Origin: Nannobrachium achirus
Lineage: Eukaryota > Chordata > Actinopteri > Myctophiformes > Myctophidae
DNA: 64,000 bases
Assembly: GCA_963921795.1 (NCBI GenBank)
Contig: OY997643.1
Span: forward strand, 71,447,980 to 71,511,979
Reading direction: 5' to 3'
In this document: piece by piece, positions 47,324 to 57,389 of the stretch
Position numbering within the stretch: the stretch's first letter is position 1
Layout: each line of letters begins with the position of its first letter
Translations under genes and position numbers: made by a program
The notes under the pieces: generated by a model
Databases searched by the model: none
Told to the model about the DNA's origin: nothing
The model's input: the letters and a program-made list of their open reading frames with translations, nothing else

Positions 47324-49767
47324 CTAACACAGCTTTTTTTCATCCTCGATCTGCTTCAGCATAGTAATATAATCTCCAGCAATGAAAGCCTTGCTGACTG
47401 AACCTGGGAAGAGAATGGTGGTGGCCCTCCCGACGCCACCATCCCTAGCACAGCGGCCAACTTCCTGCCAGTATGACAATATGTCACTTGCTGGTCCCCA
47501 ATGCAGGACGTGGCGCACATCGGGGACCTCAACTCCTAGGCCAAATGCCACTGTGGCAACCACACACCTCACATGGCTCTCAACCACACACCTCACATGG
47601 CTCTCAACCACACACCTCACATGGCTCACAACCACACACCTCACATGGCTCACAACCACACACCTCACATGGCTCTCAGGTGTGACGAACGCTGTCAAGA
47701 TTCTCTCCTGGCTCTCTTCATCGATGTGGCTGTGGAACATGTCCACAACCCTTGTGAACACTGTGCGCTCCTCAGAGTGCCAGGCGTCCTTGCCCAGCTG
47801 GTCCATTACCTGCCCATAGGCAGTTCGAACACCACACATGGTCCTTTGAAATAAGAGTTTCAATGTTTATATTTAAAGCTGTTATGTTCTTCAAAGAAAT
47901 GATGTGACCTTTTACATGTATAGACTTAAGTTGTTTATTATTGAGGAACACTTACAGTAGGTTGGCAATGTTTAAATTAAAATTAAATGGCACATACCTG
48001 CAGAAAATGATCACCTTCCCAGCTTCCTTCCCTTGCCGTAGATGTGGCACAAGCCACTCTGCTCCCACAGTGATGTCTTTGGACTTGGTTCTTAAAAGTT
48101 CCAGGAAAATGTTTGGCCTGTGTGGATAAAACATAGAAATATCTAATTATAGGTATCATTGTATTCCAATATATACATTTATTTTTCATTTCCAATTACT
48201 CAAGGCAAAATGTGTAAATATCTCATTTAAAAAAAGGGATGTAATGTTTAACACATTTTCCACACCTGTCTGGAAGGGTGGCAACCATCTTCACTTTAGC
48301 AGGTTGGAGATGGAGGACATTCAGGATGTCTTTCACCATCTTCGGTGTTACTGTTGCCGTCAGTAACAATACTGGTGCCTGACTGATGAGACTCCTCACA
48401 GAAGGGACCTTTAAGTAGTCCCCCCTAAAAGTTGTCCCCCTGATTTTTGGGGGGAAAGAAATATTAAAATTCATAAAACCTTTTTAATATATTGACTAAT
48501 AGTGTACCATCGACAGACGTGACCCCTATTCAACATTAAGCCTTTGCCACTCACAATCTCAGATGCATGCAGGTTCTTTTTACATCTGGTTATCTAGATA
48601 TATCAACTTACATATACTCAACTTTGATCTACAGGTTTTCCATTTTTTACAAAATTAAGATGTACAATGTGCCTTTGTATATTTTACTTTATTGTTCAGA
48701 AAGTAATTACCAACTGGTTAAGCAGTGGACCTCATCCACTGCTAAGAGGCAGATCTTCTTTTTGTTTTCAATGAACCAACACCGCCACTTTGGTTCCACA
48801 GCTATCTCAGGTGACATGAACACCATGTTCATTTTGCAGTCCAGAACACCTTAAATGCATATTTAATAAACAAATTTAGATTTAATGAAAAATAACAAGT
48901 GGATAATAAATCATAATAATACTCACTTACTTTGCTTGTCATCTATGGAAGTGACACTGGTGACTGCAGCACATTTGATGCCGAGTTCTGTCCAGCGGCG
49001 CACCTGGTCTGCCATTAGGGCCTTCAGTGGACTGATGACAATGACAATATGTTGTTGTCCAGGATGCACCTGTAATGTTAATAATCAGTTTCATCAATAA
49101 TATTAGATAGAATTATAGCTGAAATTGTTTTTTAATAATATAACATTAAAATAAGTAGTTATTTCAGTGAACATTTCAGTGGTGGAAAAAGTACTTACAT
49201 TTTTAACTCAAGTAAAAGTGTGAAAGTATTGGCATCAGAAAGTAATTAAAGTAGCAAAAGTGGAAGTACAAAATGTTTGAAGATCTAAGATTTACATGCT
49301 TGATGTGACACGTTGTGCGCTTGTAAATCATCTATTTATTCCTAGATATAAAGTGGATTCATGTATGTTTTATTATAAAATCATTTGTATCTGAAAAGTA
49401 ACTGACTAAAGTTTTTAAATAAATGCTGTAGAGTAAAATCACAATATTTGAAAGTGTGATGTAGTACAAATACCTCAAATCGTAAAGTAGGCCTACTTTG
49501 TAAATCTAGTTAGTTACATCACACAACTGGATAATAATCTCAGCCACTCTAACAAGGGTAAAGGTTATTTTTAGGGAAAATGCAAATAAAAAGTCATACC
49601 TTGTCCATTAATTCTCCAAAGAGACCATAACAAACACTTTTCCCATAGCCAGTGGGAAGTACAGCAAAAACGTGTTCTCCATTTGCTAGAGCCATCATAA
49701 CTTCTTTTTGTTTTTCTTTGAGAGTGAAGGGGAGAGAATCAATGGCATCCTCCACAGAAACTGCCAT
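47324..49767 (-). CDS. RecQ-like DNA helicase, six exons, intact
   Basis: Exons on the minus strand: 49600-49767, 48931-49069, 48711-48849, 48266-48439, 47998-48117, 47324-47843. Together they are 1260 bp and encode 419 aa without a break. Superfamily 2 motifs appear in order: LPTGYGKS (Walker A, near 37-44), SPLKALMADQ (Ia), AVDEVHC (II, DExH type), LLTATVTPKM (III), VIIFCRTM (IV), VATVAFGLGVEVPDVRHV (V) and YWQEVGRCARDG (VI, arginine finger). This is the RecQ ATPase core, which unwinds DNA 3' to 5'. The RQC and HRDC domains are absent, so it is shorter than cellular RecQ proteins. A five-fold 8-aa repeat precedes motif V. It is convergent with the DUF6589/PHD gene, 297 bp away stop to stop. 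The start is the first in-frame ATG before Walker A. Confidence 0.88.
47560..47679. repeat. 24-bp coding minisatellite in the RecQ-like gene
   Basis: Five tandem 24-bp units. On the minus strand each encodes SHVRCVV followed by V, E or (last unit) the A of motif V. It is in frame, so the protein stays open. Related helicases have a single (R/L)RCVVATVAFG here, so the extra units expand the linker before motif V. Confidence 0.9.
49177..49529. mobile_element. Degraded hAT-type MITE in RecQ intron 1
   Basis: Begins CAGTGGTGGAAAAAGTAC and ends, inverted, CAGTTGTGTGATGTAACTA. This resembles a very common fish repeat with CAGTGGTGGAAAGTAACTAAG ends. Target duplications are no longer clear. About 350 bp, no ORF. 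Confidence 0.6.
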
Positions 49768-50177
49768 TTTGTTAAATTAACAAAAACCGTCATACACTAA
49801 AAATAGGGCAAAAATAAAAAAGGATACTCTATATAAATAGTAAAAGTAATAATCTATTACAAAATTAAAAGATAAAAAGCAAATACTAAAATCTATCAAA
49901 TGAAAATAGGCCTACAATAAAAGACTCAAGGTGAAGTTAATTATGGAGTTTGATTAAGATGTTCTTTTCGCTCATAGCCTCTCCATCTAATCATGTTCTA
50001 ACAAGAAAATTAACTTCGACGGTCATTGGTCAATTGGCCAAAAACAAAGCACGTGATTATTTGTTTAAGAAATGAAACTGAGGAGTGAGTGAGGACCAGT
50101 TTACCTCAAGTGTGAAATGAGCAATAGTACCTCCCGGCCACCAAAGCAGCTGCAACAGCATTGTTTTCAAAGAAGAA
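49768..50177. promoter_or_regulatory. Possible bidirectional promoter region
   Basis: 410 bp between the RecQ start codon (minus) and a plus-strand ATG at 50178. It is AT-rich with no clear TATA box or CpG cluster. The regulatory role is inferred from geometry only. Confidence 0.25.
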
Positions 50178-50288
50178 ATGCAGGAAAAACAGAGCGGAGA
50201 GAAACGGCACTCGGACATGGACTTGGTAAAAAGCATTTTTATTGAAAACAACGGACTGTTACATTGTGAAGAGTTTCCGCCAGAGTCG
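50178..50288 (+). CDS. Possible first coding exon of an unknown gene
   Basis: 37 codons from ATG (MQEKQSGEKRHSDMDLVKS... to CEEFPPES) ending in phase 0 at a good donor, TCG/GTAAGC. The composition looks protein-like, but I recognise no family and find no second exon; repeats begin about 170 bp farther on. It could be the first exon of a divergent partner of the RecQ gene, or chance. Confidence 0.25.
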
Positions 50289-50399
50289 GTAAGCAATATG
50301 AGAACTCCGGCGCAGTCTTATATTTGTCATTGGTGCATGTGTCGAGCAACTAGAGTACATTTGGTGGAGCCTGCAGTGGTAGTGTATGACTAGTCGGTA

Positions 50400-50783
50400 A
50401 GACGCTCCTAGCAGTTCATCCCACGTCATAATGCGGAAGTCGCTGCAAGGAGCGTCTTAATGTAAGGCTAGGGTAGGGGTAGGGGTAGGGTAAGGGTTAG
50501 GGGTTAGGGTAAGGGTTAGGGTTAGGGTTAGGGTTAGGGTTAGGTTTAGGTTAAGGTTTAGGTTTGGGGTTAGGGTTAGGTTTAGGGTAAGGGTAAGGTT
50601 TGGGGTTAGGGTAAGGTTTAGGGTAAGGTTTAGGCATAGTAGCATTCACCAGGTTAGCATTCACCAGCGTGGGACTAATGCTGACTGCATGCTCTACCAC
50701 TGGGACATGAGCTTCTTCCACATCCAGGTGAACAAAAGCAAGCGCTCCTACCCCAATCTGAGTTACCCAAACTAAGTGTAACA
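50400..50783. mobile_element. Truncated MITE with telomere-like core
   Basis: 50460-50640 is degenerate TTAGGG repeat, including four to five perfect units near 50516-50545. Its right flank (CATCCAGGTGAACAAAAGC... to TGTAACA at 50783) matches the right end of the complete element at 62116-62387. The left end differs: an imperfect inverted pair (AAGACGCTCCT at 50399 and AGGAGCGTCTT at 50449) precedes the array. Confidence 0.55.
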
Positions 50784-50799
50784 TACTGTATATATCTAC

Positions 50800-50993
50800 T
50801 GCATAGTACTGTGTTCTATCCGTCTGTCATTCAGTGTTATATGAGATACTTCAATGGTTTCCTATGGAAATAAGCTTAGTCTTTTCTAGGATCTCCTTTT
50901 AGTAATCCTTGTACCAGTGAACTGTAGTACCTTCATGAAACTGTACTTTTTCCTATGCAAACTTCTAATAAAGTCTTCAATCAATCAATCAAC
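50800..50993 (+). mobile_element. LINE 3'-end fragment with (TCAA)n tail
   Basis: Ends with CCTATGCAAACTTCTAATAA, then AGTCTTC and (AATC)n. The same 3' end is at 63697-63759. No ORF, so this is a 5'-truncated copy. Confidence 0.6.
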
Positions 50994-51315
50994 ATAAGTG
51001 GTTTAGCAGGTTAAAGCAATAACAGGCTATATAACTGCCTCAAAATACTACTATTAAACAATATAATTTCCAGCTAGTGCAACTTATAGCGCAGATATTA
51101 TCTGCCTCAAATATATATATAGTGAATATTTCAATCTAGTGGCGATAAAAAATTACATGTTGTGATGTTGAATGTTTTGAAATGGCAAGCTGACTCGCAG
51201 ACATTGTAACCAATAACAACTACAGCGTTTGACCAGTAGCTGTAATGGAATTGTGCCATTTCACTCCTAGTTAGCACCAAAGTAATAAGATTACAGAAAA
51301 ACACTATGCACATAC

Positions 51316-51534
51316 CTGATTAATAGCCTCAGCCACAGCCACCTCGAGTTTCTGGTCAGAATTCGAATTTCTGACCAATCCTCTCTCCACCCGGAACTGC
51401 CTTATGCTTCTTTCAGAAGCTCCCCTCTGCACTCCCATCTCAAAAATAAAATGGTCGGACATTTGTTGGTCCGACATACCCCTGCTAATCATTTGCATTA
51501 GTATGTCTTCATGTTCTTGCAAAACAGCCGACAT
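51316..51534 (-). CDS. Orphan first exon with predicted helix-turn-helix-like N-terminal segment
   Basis: 73 codons from ATG (MSAVLQEHEDILMQMI...), including SRGMSDQQMSDHF and GASERSIRQFRVERGL, ending in phase 0 at INQ/GTATGT. The pattern of a helical stretch followed by G-S-x-R-S-I-R-x-F-x-x-x-x-G-L resembles the N-terminus of transposon-derived integrase-like proteins in fish. No matching second exon is visible downstream on the minus strand before the RecQ gene, and splicing to RecQ exon 1 does not keep a sensible frame. Probably an isolated exon of a broken or rearranged element. Confidence 0.4.
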
Positions 51535-51789
51535 GACGTGCTTTCGAAAGCCCCGGCATCGACTAGAAAGGTCTTACTTTAACTTCCGTCTTCCTTCTTC
51601 CCATGGTTTTATGACGGATGACAACCTTGAGGGTGTATATTGCCACCTACTGTTAGAAAAGTTTCACTATGTATATCAAAGTCAAGTGGGCATAAACAAC
51701 ATTGTATAACTGTTGGGCAATGCATGCAAGATCATACAGGTATTCACTTAAGTAATGACTTATGATACGTCATTATTAAATATGTCTTA

Positions 51790-52433
51790 GGGAGGGGTCG
51801 ATTATTATTGAGGGGTGTTACTGGAGAAATTGTATAAGCCCTGATATAAAATGCCATGGCCCTCCCTCTCAATTGGGGGAAAAATCAATGACCCTCCCCA
51901 GGCATTAAAAAAAAAAAGATTGACCCTCCCCTAACAACATGACATTTACCACAGTAAAATTATGCCTAAAACCTTAACTTATAGTTAGGGCTGTCGAGAC
52001 GATTAATCATACACCTAATTCCAGTTCACTGCGCAATGTAGTTCATTTCAATTAAGCTCTCACTCCAGTCAGCTGGTCTGAATGATAAAATGACATAATA
52101 GGCTATAGAATGGGTCTTCAGCCAAGCAGTTGTGATGAAAACGTAGTCCTGTGCTTTTATTGTCCTCACCTCAAATTAAACGCTGGATTATTTACTTTCT
52201 TCAAATTGACTGGATCCAACACACAAGGTAACATCCATGTCTTTATCCATCACAATGTTTTCACATCAGACAAAGTAGCCTAATCACTCAAACCTATGTG
52301 TGACCAAGTTTAACATCTTTATGACGAAGTTAGAGTGCACTGTAAGATGAGACCTTTTTGTTTTTGGACAGATGCAACATCTCTAGCGAGCTCTCTCTCC
52401 TCTTTTTGCTTTTTGAGAGAGAGCGACTGCAGC

Positions 52434-52500
<67 letters not shown>

Positions 52501-53814
52501 ACGCACACGCACACACACACACACACACCCGGGGATGGGTGAAATAAAGTCGGAAAAAATGTTCTGTCTTCTATCTGCAACACAGAAGCATAACCTGCGA
52601 GGCAGCGAACGGATTACAGAGGCACACGTGTGGGTATGGTAGCTGCCATACCTTGATTACAGGGGAAATAATAAAATTAACTTCTTAAAATAAATTCCTC
52701 ATGCTTGTTGCTAAGTATTGTCAACATGACTGGTGTATTACATATGCGTGCCTTCACACGTGCATGACAACAGCCATGTTGCCATACCTTAGCATTTGCA
52801 GAACTGACGCTGCTGGCGGGATATCGGCGCCGGAGGAGGAGATTCGTGGACTCTTTTTATTCTGTTTGTCTGTCAGCATATTCATTACATTACTCGTGTA
52901 AGTAGCCTAATGGCAAAGCATCTGGATAAACCACAATAATTACCTTGCATCTGTGATGTGATGTAGTCCACATTTTGAAGAATGAATCCAGTTTTTAGGT
53001 GAAAACAAGGGGATGCATTTGTTGTCTGCTAATGGAATACCATAAGCCATAATGGTCCTGGACTTTATTTTACACGATAAAGTGTACAGTTTCAGCTGAA
53101 GTAGCCAGCTGCGACCCATGCACTAATTAATAATCAAATTGATCTGACCTGGCCTTTTACGTCTTTTAATTGCTGGCAGTATTGATTGTTTTGGAGAAGG
53201 ATTCACTGCAGTCAGATAGACCTATTAGCCTGTTATATTATTTAATAAATTGTTACTGTCCAAGACACGGCTGAGAGTGTCGCATCTCCAACATCATTGA
53301 TTTAATAAAATCCATTGGCTCATCCCAGCCCTCAACCAACTGTCCAAAAAGGAAAATGGACCGGTAGGGTTCATTTGGTTCCATTACAATGTCAAGTTGC
53401 ACTAGGTCAATTAGAGCCCTCAATAGGCTAATCATGAGTCGTGCACAAACTTTTGAGAGCATCTCTCCGCTCTGTGCTCATTCAAGCACCAATTGAGAGA
53501 CTGAAGTTCCGCACTTCTGTGAAGCGCGTCAGTGATAGCTGGGATGTACCATTGAGGAGAAAGCAGAGGGGGGTATCATTGTTATATTTTACTACAGCGT
53601 TCCTTAATTAAATAATAGTATTATTGAAAGGAACGCTGTAGTAAAATATATATAGGCCTATAAAACCTGGACTATTTTCTTATTCAAAATCGCATGACCC
53701 TCCCTGACACTCAAATTAAAATAGCATCACCCTCCCCGAGATTAAAATCAAAATAGCATGACCCTCCCCTAAAATCCTCCTTGGGAGGGGGGGTAATTTT
53801 TAACGACCCGTCCC
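51790..53814. mobile_element. Harbinger-like non-autonomous DNA transposon, 2.0 kb
   Basis: Flanked by TTA on both sides (51787-51789 and 53815-53817). The ends are GGGAGGGGTCGATTATTATT and, inverted, GGGACGGGTCGTTAAAAATT. A 3-bp TTA duplication with G-rich ends is typical of PIF/Harbinger. Both subterminal regions carry repeats of GACCCTCCCC. I see no transposase ORF. It includes the (CA)n array at 52435-52528. Confidence 0.6.
52435..52528. repeat. (CA)n microsatellite with (CACACG) variants
   Basis: Inside the Harbinger-like element. Open frames across it (Thr-His, Cys-Val, Arg-Thr repeats) are artefacts of the dinucleotide array. Confidence 0.95.
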
Positions 53815-53817
53815 TTA

Positions 53818-54271
53818 CTATTGGCATTTTAGGCTGAAATTGTACACATGCTAGTAAAGTAAGCCTGATAAATGTATCAAACATACACAAAATTCAACAG
53901 AACACAGGGAAATATATCTATCAATGACTTTTGGGGAGAGGAGAGGACCACCCAGACCCTGGTGTGGGAGTTCCACGCAAAAAAGAAATCTCCTGGATTC
54001 TGACAGTCCAATGTTGACAACATAGGCCAATTGTGAAGTTTAGGTGTAAAAGAACAGGAACACTTTTGATAAAATATAAATGTATCCAAAAGCGCCAGTT
54101 GGTCTTGGAGGGTTAAAAATAAAAAATAAAATTCATGTAAACCTTAGGACATTTAACACCTGTCAATTTACACAAGTCTATGAAGATCACTTTTCTAAAT
54201 ACATGTAAAAAGAAGTGAACCAAGTCAGGAGTCATGACCTTTTATTAAACAGTATTGACATCAAAATGTAG
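53818..54271. other. Intergenic, nothing recognised
   Basis: AT-rich sequence with no convincing ORF, element ends or structure. Near 54241 it contains the minus-strand poly(A) signal of the next feature. Confidence 0.5.
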
Positions 54272-54380
54272 TCAGTGATTCAAGATGTTGTGCACGACCT
54301 CCATTAGGTCAGCCATGCCTGTGAGTTCAAAGAACACCTCTGGTTCTTCACAGGTAATGCACCTCCCAGGCACTCGATCG
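54272..54380 (-). CDS. Orphan last exon of an unknown gene
   Basis: On the minus strand an acceptor TTTTCACCCAG precedes 54380. The exon then reads (x)DRVPGRCITCEEPEVFFE... to VHNILNH and TGA at 54272-54274. A minus-strand AATAAA (54241-54246) follows about 26 bp after the stop. Acceptor, open frame, stop and poly(A) signal together suggest a genuine terminal exon. I do not recognise the protein and see no upstream exon; a MITE occupies much of the region where one would be expected. Confidence 0.35.
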
Positions 54381-54884
54381 CTGGGTGAAAAGAGAGATTA
54401 TCTGACATATACTGGTAGAGTATATGACAGTTTATTTACAGGTATACTGGGCATAAACCGACATTATTGGGTATATACTTTTTGAGGGATATTCTGGCAT
54501 ATTCCTCTGTATTCAGTGATAATAGGTGATATACTGCCCCCAGCTAGACAAAGGCACACCAGGGGGTCTGGTTCATTCCTTTGACCTACAAATTGACTAT
54601 TTGTTTAAAGAAAGGGGAGGAGGGCAAACAGCCCCCCTCCCAAAAAGACACATTTTAGTTTGCCTTGTATATCCCAAGTATTTGCATGATACAATACGTC
54701 TTTATTTTTGAACATCATAAGAGATACAGTATAGTATTGTACAGTATTGTATAGTACAGGAATGGCATGCAAATTGACTGGAACCTCATTTAGTTCGAAG
54801 TCAGGGGTCTTCAACGTTCTTCGCGCCTATAAATGCCTTCGAAGCGTCCCTGTTGCGTTATTTAACCACTTGAGCCGTCAATAC
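54381..54884. other. Intergenic, nothing recognised
   Basis: No gene or element ends seen. Short imperfect repeats such as TATTGTACAGTATTGTATAG near 54730 are the only structure. Confidence 0.45.
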
Positions 54885-54888
54885 TTAA

Positions 54889-55418
54889 AGCTATACTGTG
54901 TAAGTTCAACTAGTGGTCAGTAGCGGTATTGCTTTTTTCGGCCGTTTTTCGGCCGGAGTCGTCGCGGACCACCGCCGCGGACCGCCGCGGACCACCGGAG
55001 CGGCGCCGCAAACCACCGCGACCGATAGTAATCCGTGGAGGGGTAGAACGCATGGTAGAACGTAATTTTCTGGCCAGGATTTGTGGATTAAGAGGTTAAA
55101 ATCCTTCACCATGGTAAACACTGTAGCCAAGCGGAGGCGCTTCCTGGAGACCAGAGCAGATAAGCTGTGATTGGCCGGTAGTGTACCATGTGTGCATGAT
55201 CGGCGATGTGATTGGGCAACGTATACACAACGTATACAGATGATGCAGATTACGTCATTTTGGCGCGAAATCCGGTCCACGGCCAGGATCATAGAAAACC
55301 TATAAAGAGAAGGCTTCAGAAGCTGAAAATAACGGAGTGGGCGTTCTAAAACTTTAGCGATTTAACAGTTAGGACAATTTTAAGATTTGTTTTATAAAAA
55401 AAGTTACATGGTACAACT
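54889..55418. mobile_element. TTAA-flanked MITE, 530 bp
   Basis: Bounded by TTAA (54885-54888 and 55419-55422). The ends are AGCTATACTGTGTAAGTT and, inverted, AGTTGTACCATGTAACTT. TTAA target use is known for piggyBac and Kolobok elements, and fish carry abundant MITEs with similar ends. The interior is GC-rich (CGCGGACCACCGCCGCGG). No credible ORF. Confidence 0.7.
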
Positions 55419-55489
55419 TTAATACATTTTACCTTATACTCTGTACATAGTCCGTTACAACAAACCTCTTTGCTGAAAATAACCGATCA

Positions 55490-55532
55490 ACAAGCTCACA
55501 ACGCATCGCGCTGCGAGGCGTTGTGAGCTTGT
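55490..55532. repeat. Perfect 15-bp hairpin
   Basis: ACAAGCTCACAACGC at 55490-55504 and its exact inverse at 55518-55532, with a 13-nt GC-rich loop. Related single arms occur near 56130-56155 and 57130-57150 (the latter inverted), so the stem is probably made of the ends of a small repeat family. Confidence 0.8.
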
Positions 55533-55739
55533 AGATCTACTAGGTTTGGCTAAAGTTATCAGAATATGGACACTAGGGTTCAAATGGTTAATGTAAAGAA
55601 GGAGAAAACGTTCTATCCCGCAAAGAGTTGGAGGACCCTCTGTAGGCACTTCCTTTTCTGTCTTAACCAATCACTTTCCTTGTAAGTGTGAAAATGTGAC
55701 CAATCAGGTGTCTTGCTACCACCTTTGAATTTTAACTGC

Positions 55740-56649
55740 CTGGCAGTCTGGCAGTCTGGTGCTGCTTGGTGAAGAAGATAGACAGAGAGGAGAGGTTGTA
55801 GGCCCTACTTAAATGAATGGATCATTTTAAAACTGTTTGGTAAGTTGCAACAAATATAATTCTATAATTCTATGCAATAGCTTAATCTCTTCTTTGTTTT
55901 CTGCCAAATTAGAGGGACAACAAATGTTGATTAGATTATATTACATTAGGTTGTATTGCTTGTTGTTCTCACATCATATTGTCTGTATTTATCAGTGGCA
56001 AATTCTTTCAAACTGTGGACTGGAGGCCTTTTTAACCACTTTTATTTAACCAGTTAAACATTGCATTGCATGCATTGTTTGACCAGGGTACATTTTTTAT
56101 TGTCCCCCTGCACCAAATCTCTTCAACAAAATAGCCAATCTACAAGCTCACAACATATAACAATTGTTGTAAGCCTCTGCTATTTTTGGCCAAATGTCAG
56201 CCCATAATTTCAAATGTGTACCTTTATGACATACTGTATTATGTTTTATGCTGTTTGCAGGATGCCTTAAGATGAACGCCAAGAAGCCAAGACAAGCCAA
56301 AAAGAATGAGTGTAAGTTACTGTACAAGGAACTGTTTGTAAGACTTTTGTGTTCCTGTACTAACTCTAATTTAACAAATTGTTTAATTGCAGTTATTTTA
56401 CAGTTGTGAGACACTGGCATGAGAGACAGAACTCACTTTAAGTTATTTTAGACAGTTAAGAGCCACTGACCCCTTTGTCACTGTAATGCTAAAGAGGTGG
56501 GGGTTGGGTGTCTTCTGGTCCAAATATGCATAGCCACAGTGTGTCTGTTCTCCACATGAACCATGTTGTTGGCCGACGTTGGTTTCACCAATGTATGCTG
56601 AAGTTTTAACAGGTAGGCCTAAGCCTATAACTCCTACAACATGTCAGTT

Positions 56650-56715
<66 letters not shown>

Positions 56716-57060
56716 ATATATATTGAATTGTGTTGTTTTCTGTAGATTTACAATTAAATAAATCCTAATTGTATTTTCCTTGTATTTTAGGTCGGGTGAT
56801 GTGGAACGTTTCACCTCCACCGGGAAGAGATGGCCAGACGAGGTGGGGCCATCACTGCTGGCCTGCATTATTTATGCCACCATTTTACTTTTTTTTTTTT
56901 TTAACAATTTGTTGTTGTCTTTTTCTTCTACAAATGTTTCATGTCAAGGACCCCCACAATTGTAATTAACACCATGTATGCATCTAAAGATCTTGTAACA
57001 ATATTATGCTTTCCAACAAACTGTTCTGTTTTAGTTGCGTTTCTCTTAATAAAAACAATT
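55740..57060 (+). other. Possible small spliced transcription unit
   Basis: Several splice-like signals line up. A donor lies at TGTTTG/GTAAGT near 55840. An acceptor TTTGCAG precedes 56262, followed by an ATG exon (MNAKKPRQAKKNE, 56272-56311) ending at GTAAGT. An acceptor TTTTAG is at 56790, followed by a region that in one frame reads STGKRWPDEVGPSLLACIIY. An AATAAA is near 57048. A short basic segment before a hydrophobic one would suit a tail-anchored micropeptide, but the phases do not join cleanly with the exons seen. It could equally be non-coding or chance. Confidence 0.2.
56651..56712. repeat. (CA)n microsatellite
   Basis: About 31 CA units in an AT-rich context. Confidence 0.95.
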
Positions 57061-57240
57061 TACCTGACTGAGATTTTTGCCTATTTGTTCATAAATTAAT
57101 TCTATTTCACACTATTTCACGCAACACATTTTGAGCTTGTAGATCTGCTATTTTGCTATTATTTTTTTAAATTGGAATACTGAATAATGATTAACTAGAA
57201 TATAAATATACAATAATATACAATATATATAAAATATAAT

Positions 57241-57335
57241 GGACCCCCCAATGTGGATGGGGGGGGGTCCACGAATACCCCCCCCCCCCCCCCCCCTTCA
57301 TAAAGCCCCCCCCCCCCAATGTGGAGGGGTGCCAC
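57241..57335. repeat. Poly-C tracts with duplicated flank
   Basis: Long C runs (57279-57297 and 57306-57317) between two copies of CCCCCCAATGTGGA (about 57244 and 57312). Length is likely to be unreliable in sequencing. Confidence 0.8.

Positions 57336-57337
<2 letters not shown>

Positions 57338-57387
<50 letters not shown>
57338..57387. repeat. (GT)n at the 5' end of the RLE LINE
   Basis: About 25 GT units directly before the LINE 5' UTR; a second (GT)n lies directly after its 3' end. Confidence 0.95.

Positions 57388-57389
<2 letters not shown>

Noticed and set aside
54906-55292. A 128-aa minus-strand open frame
   Set aside because: Lies wholly within the TTAA-flanked MITE and has no recognisable domain.
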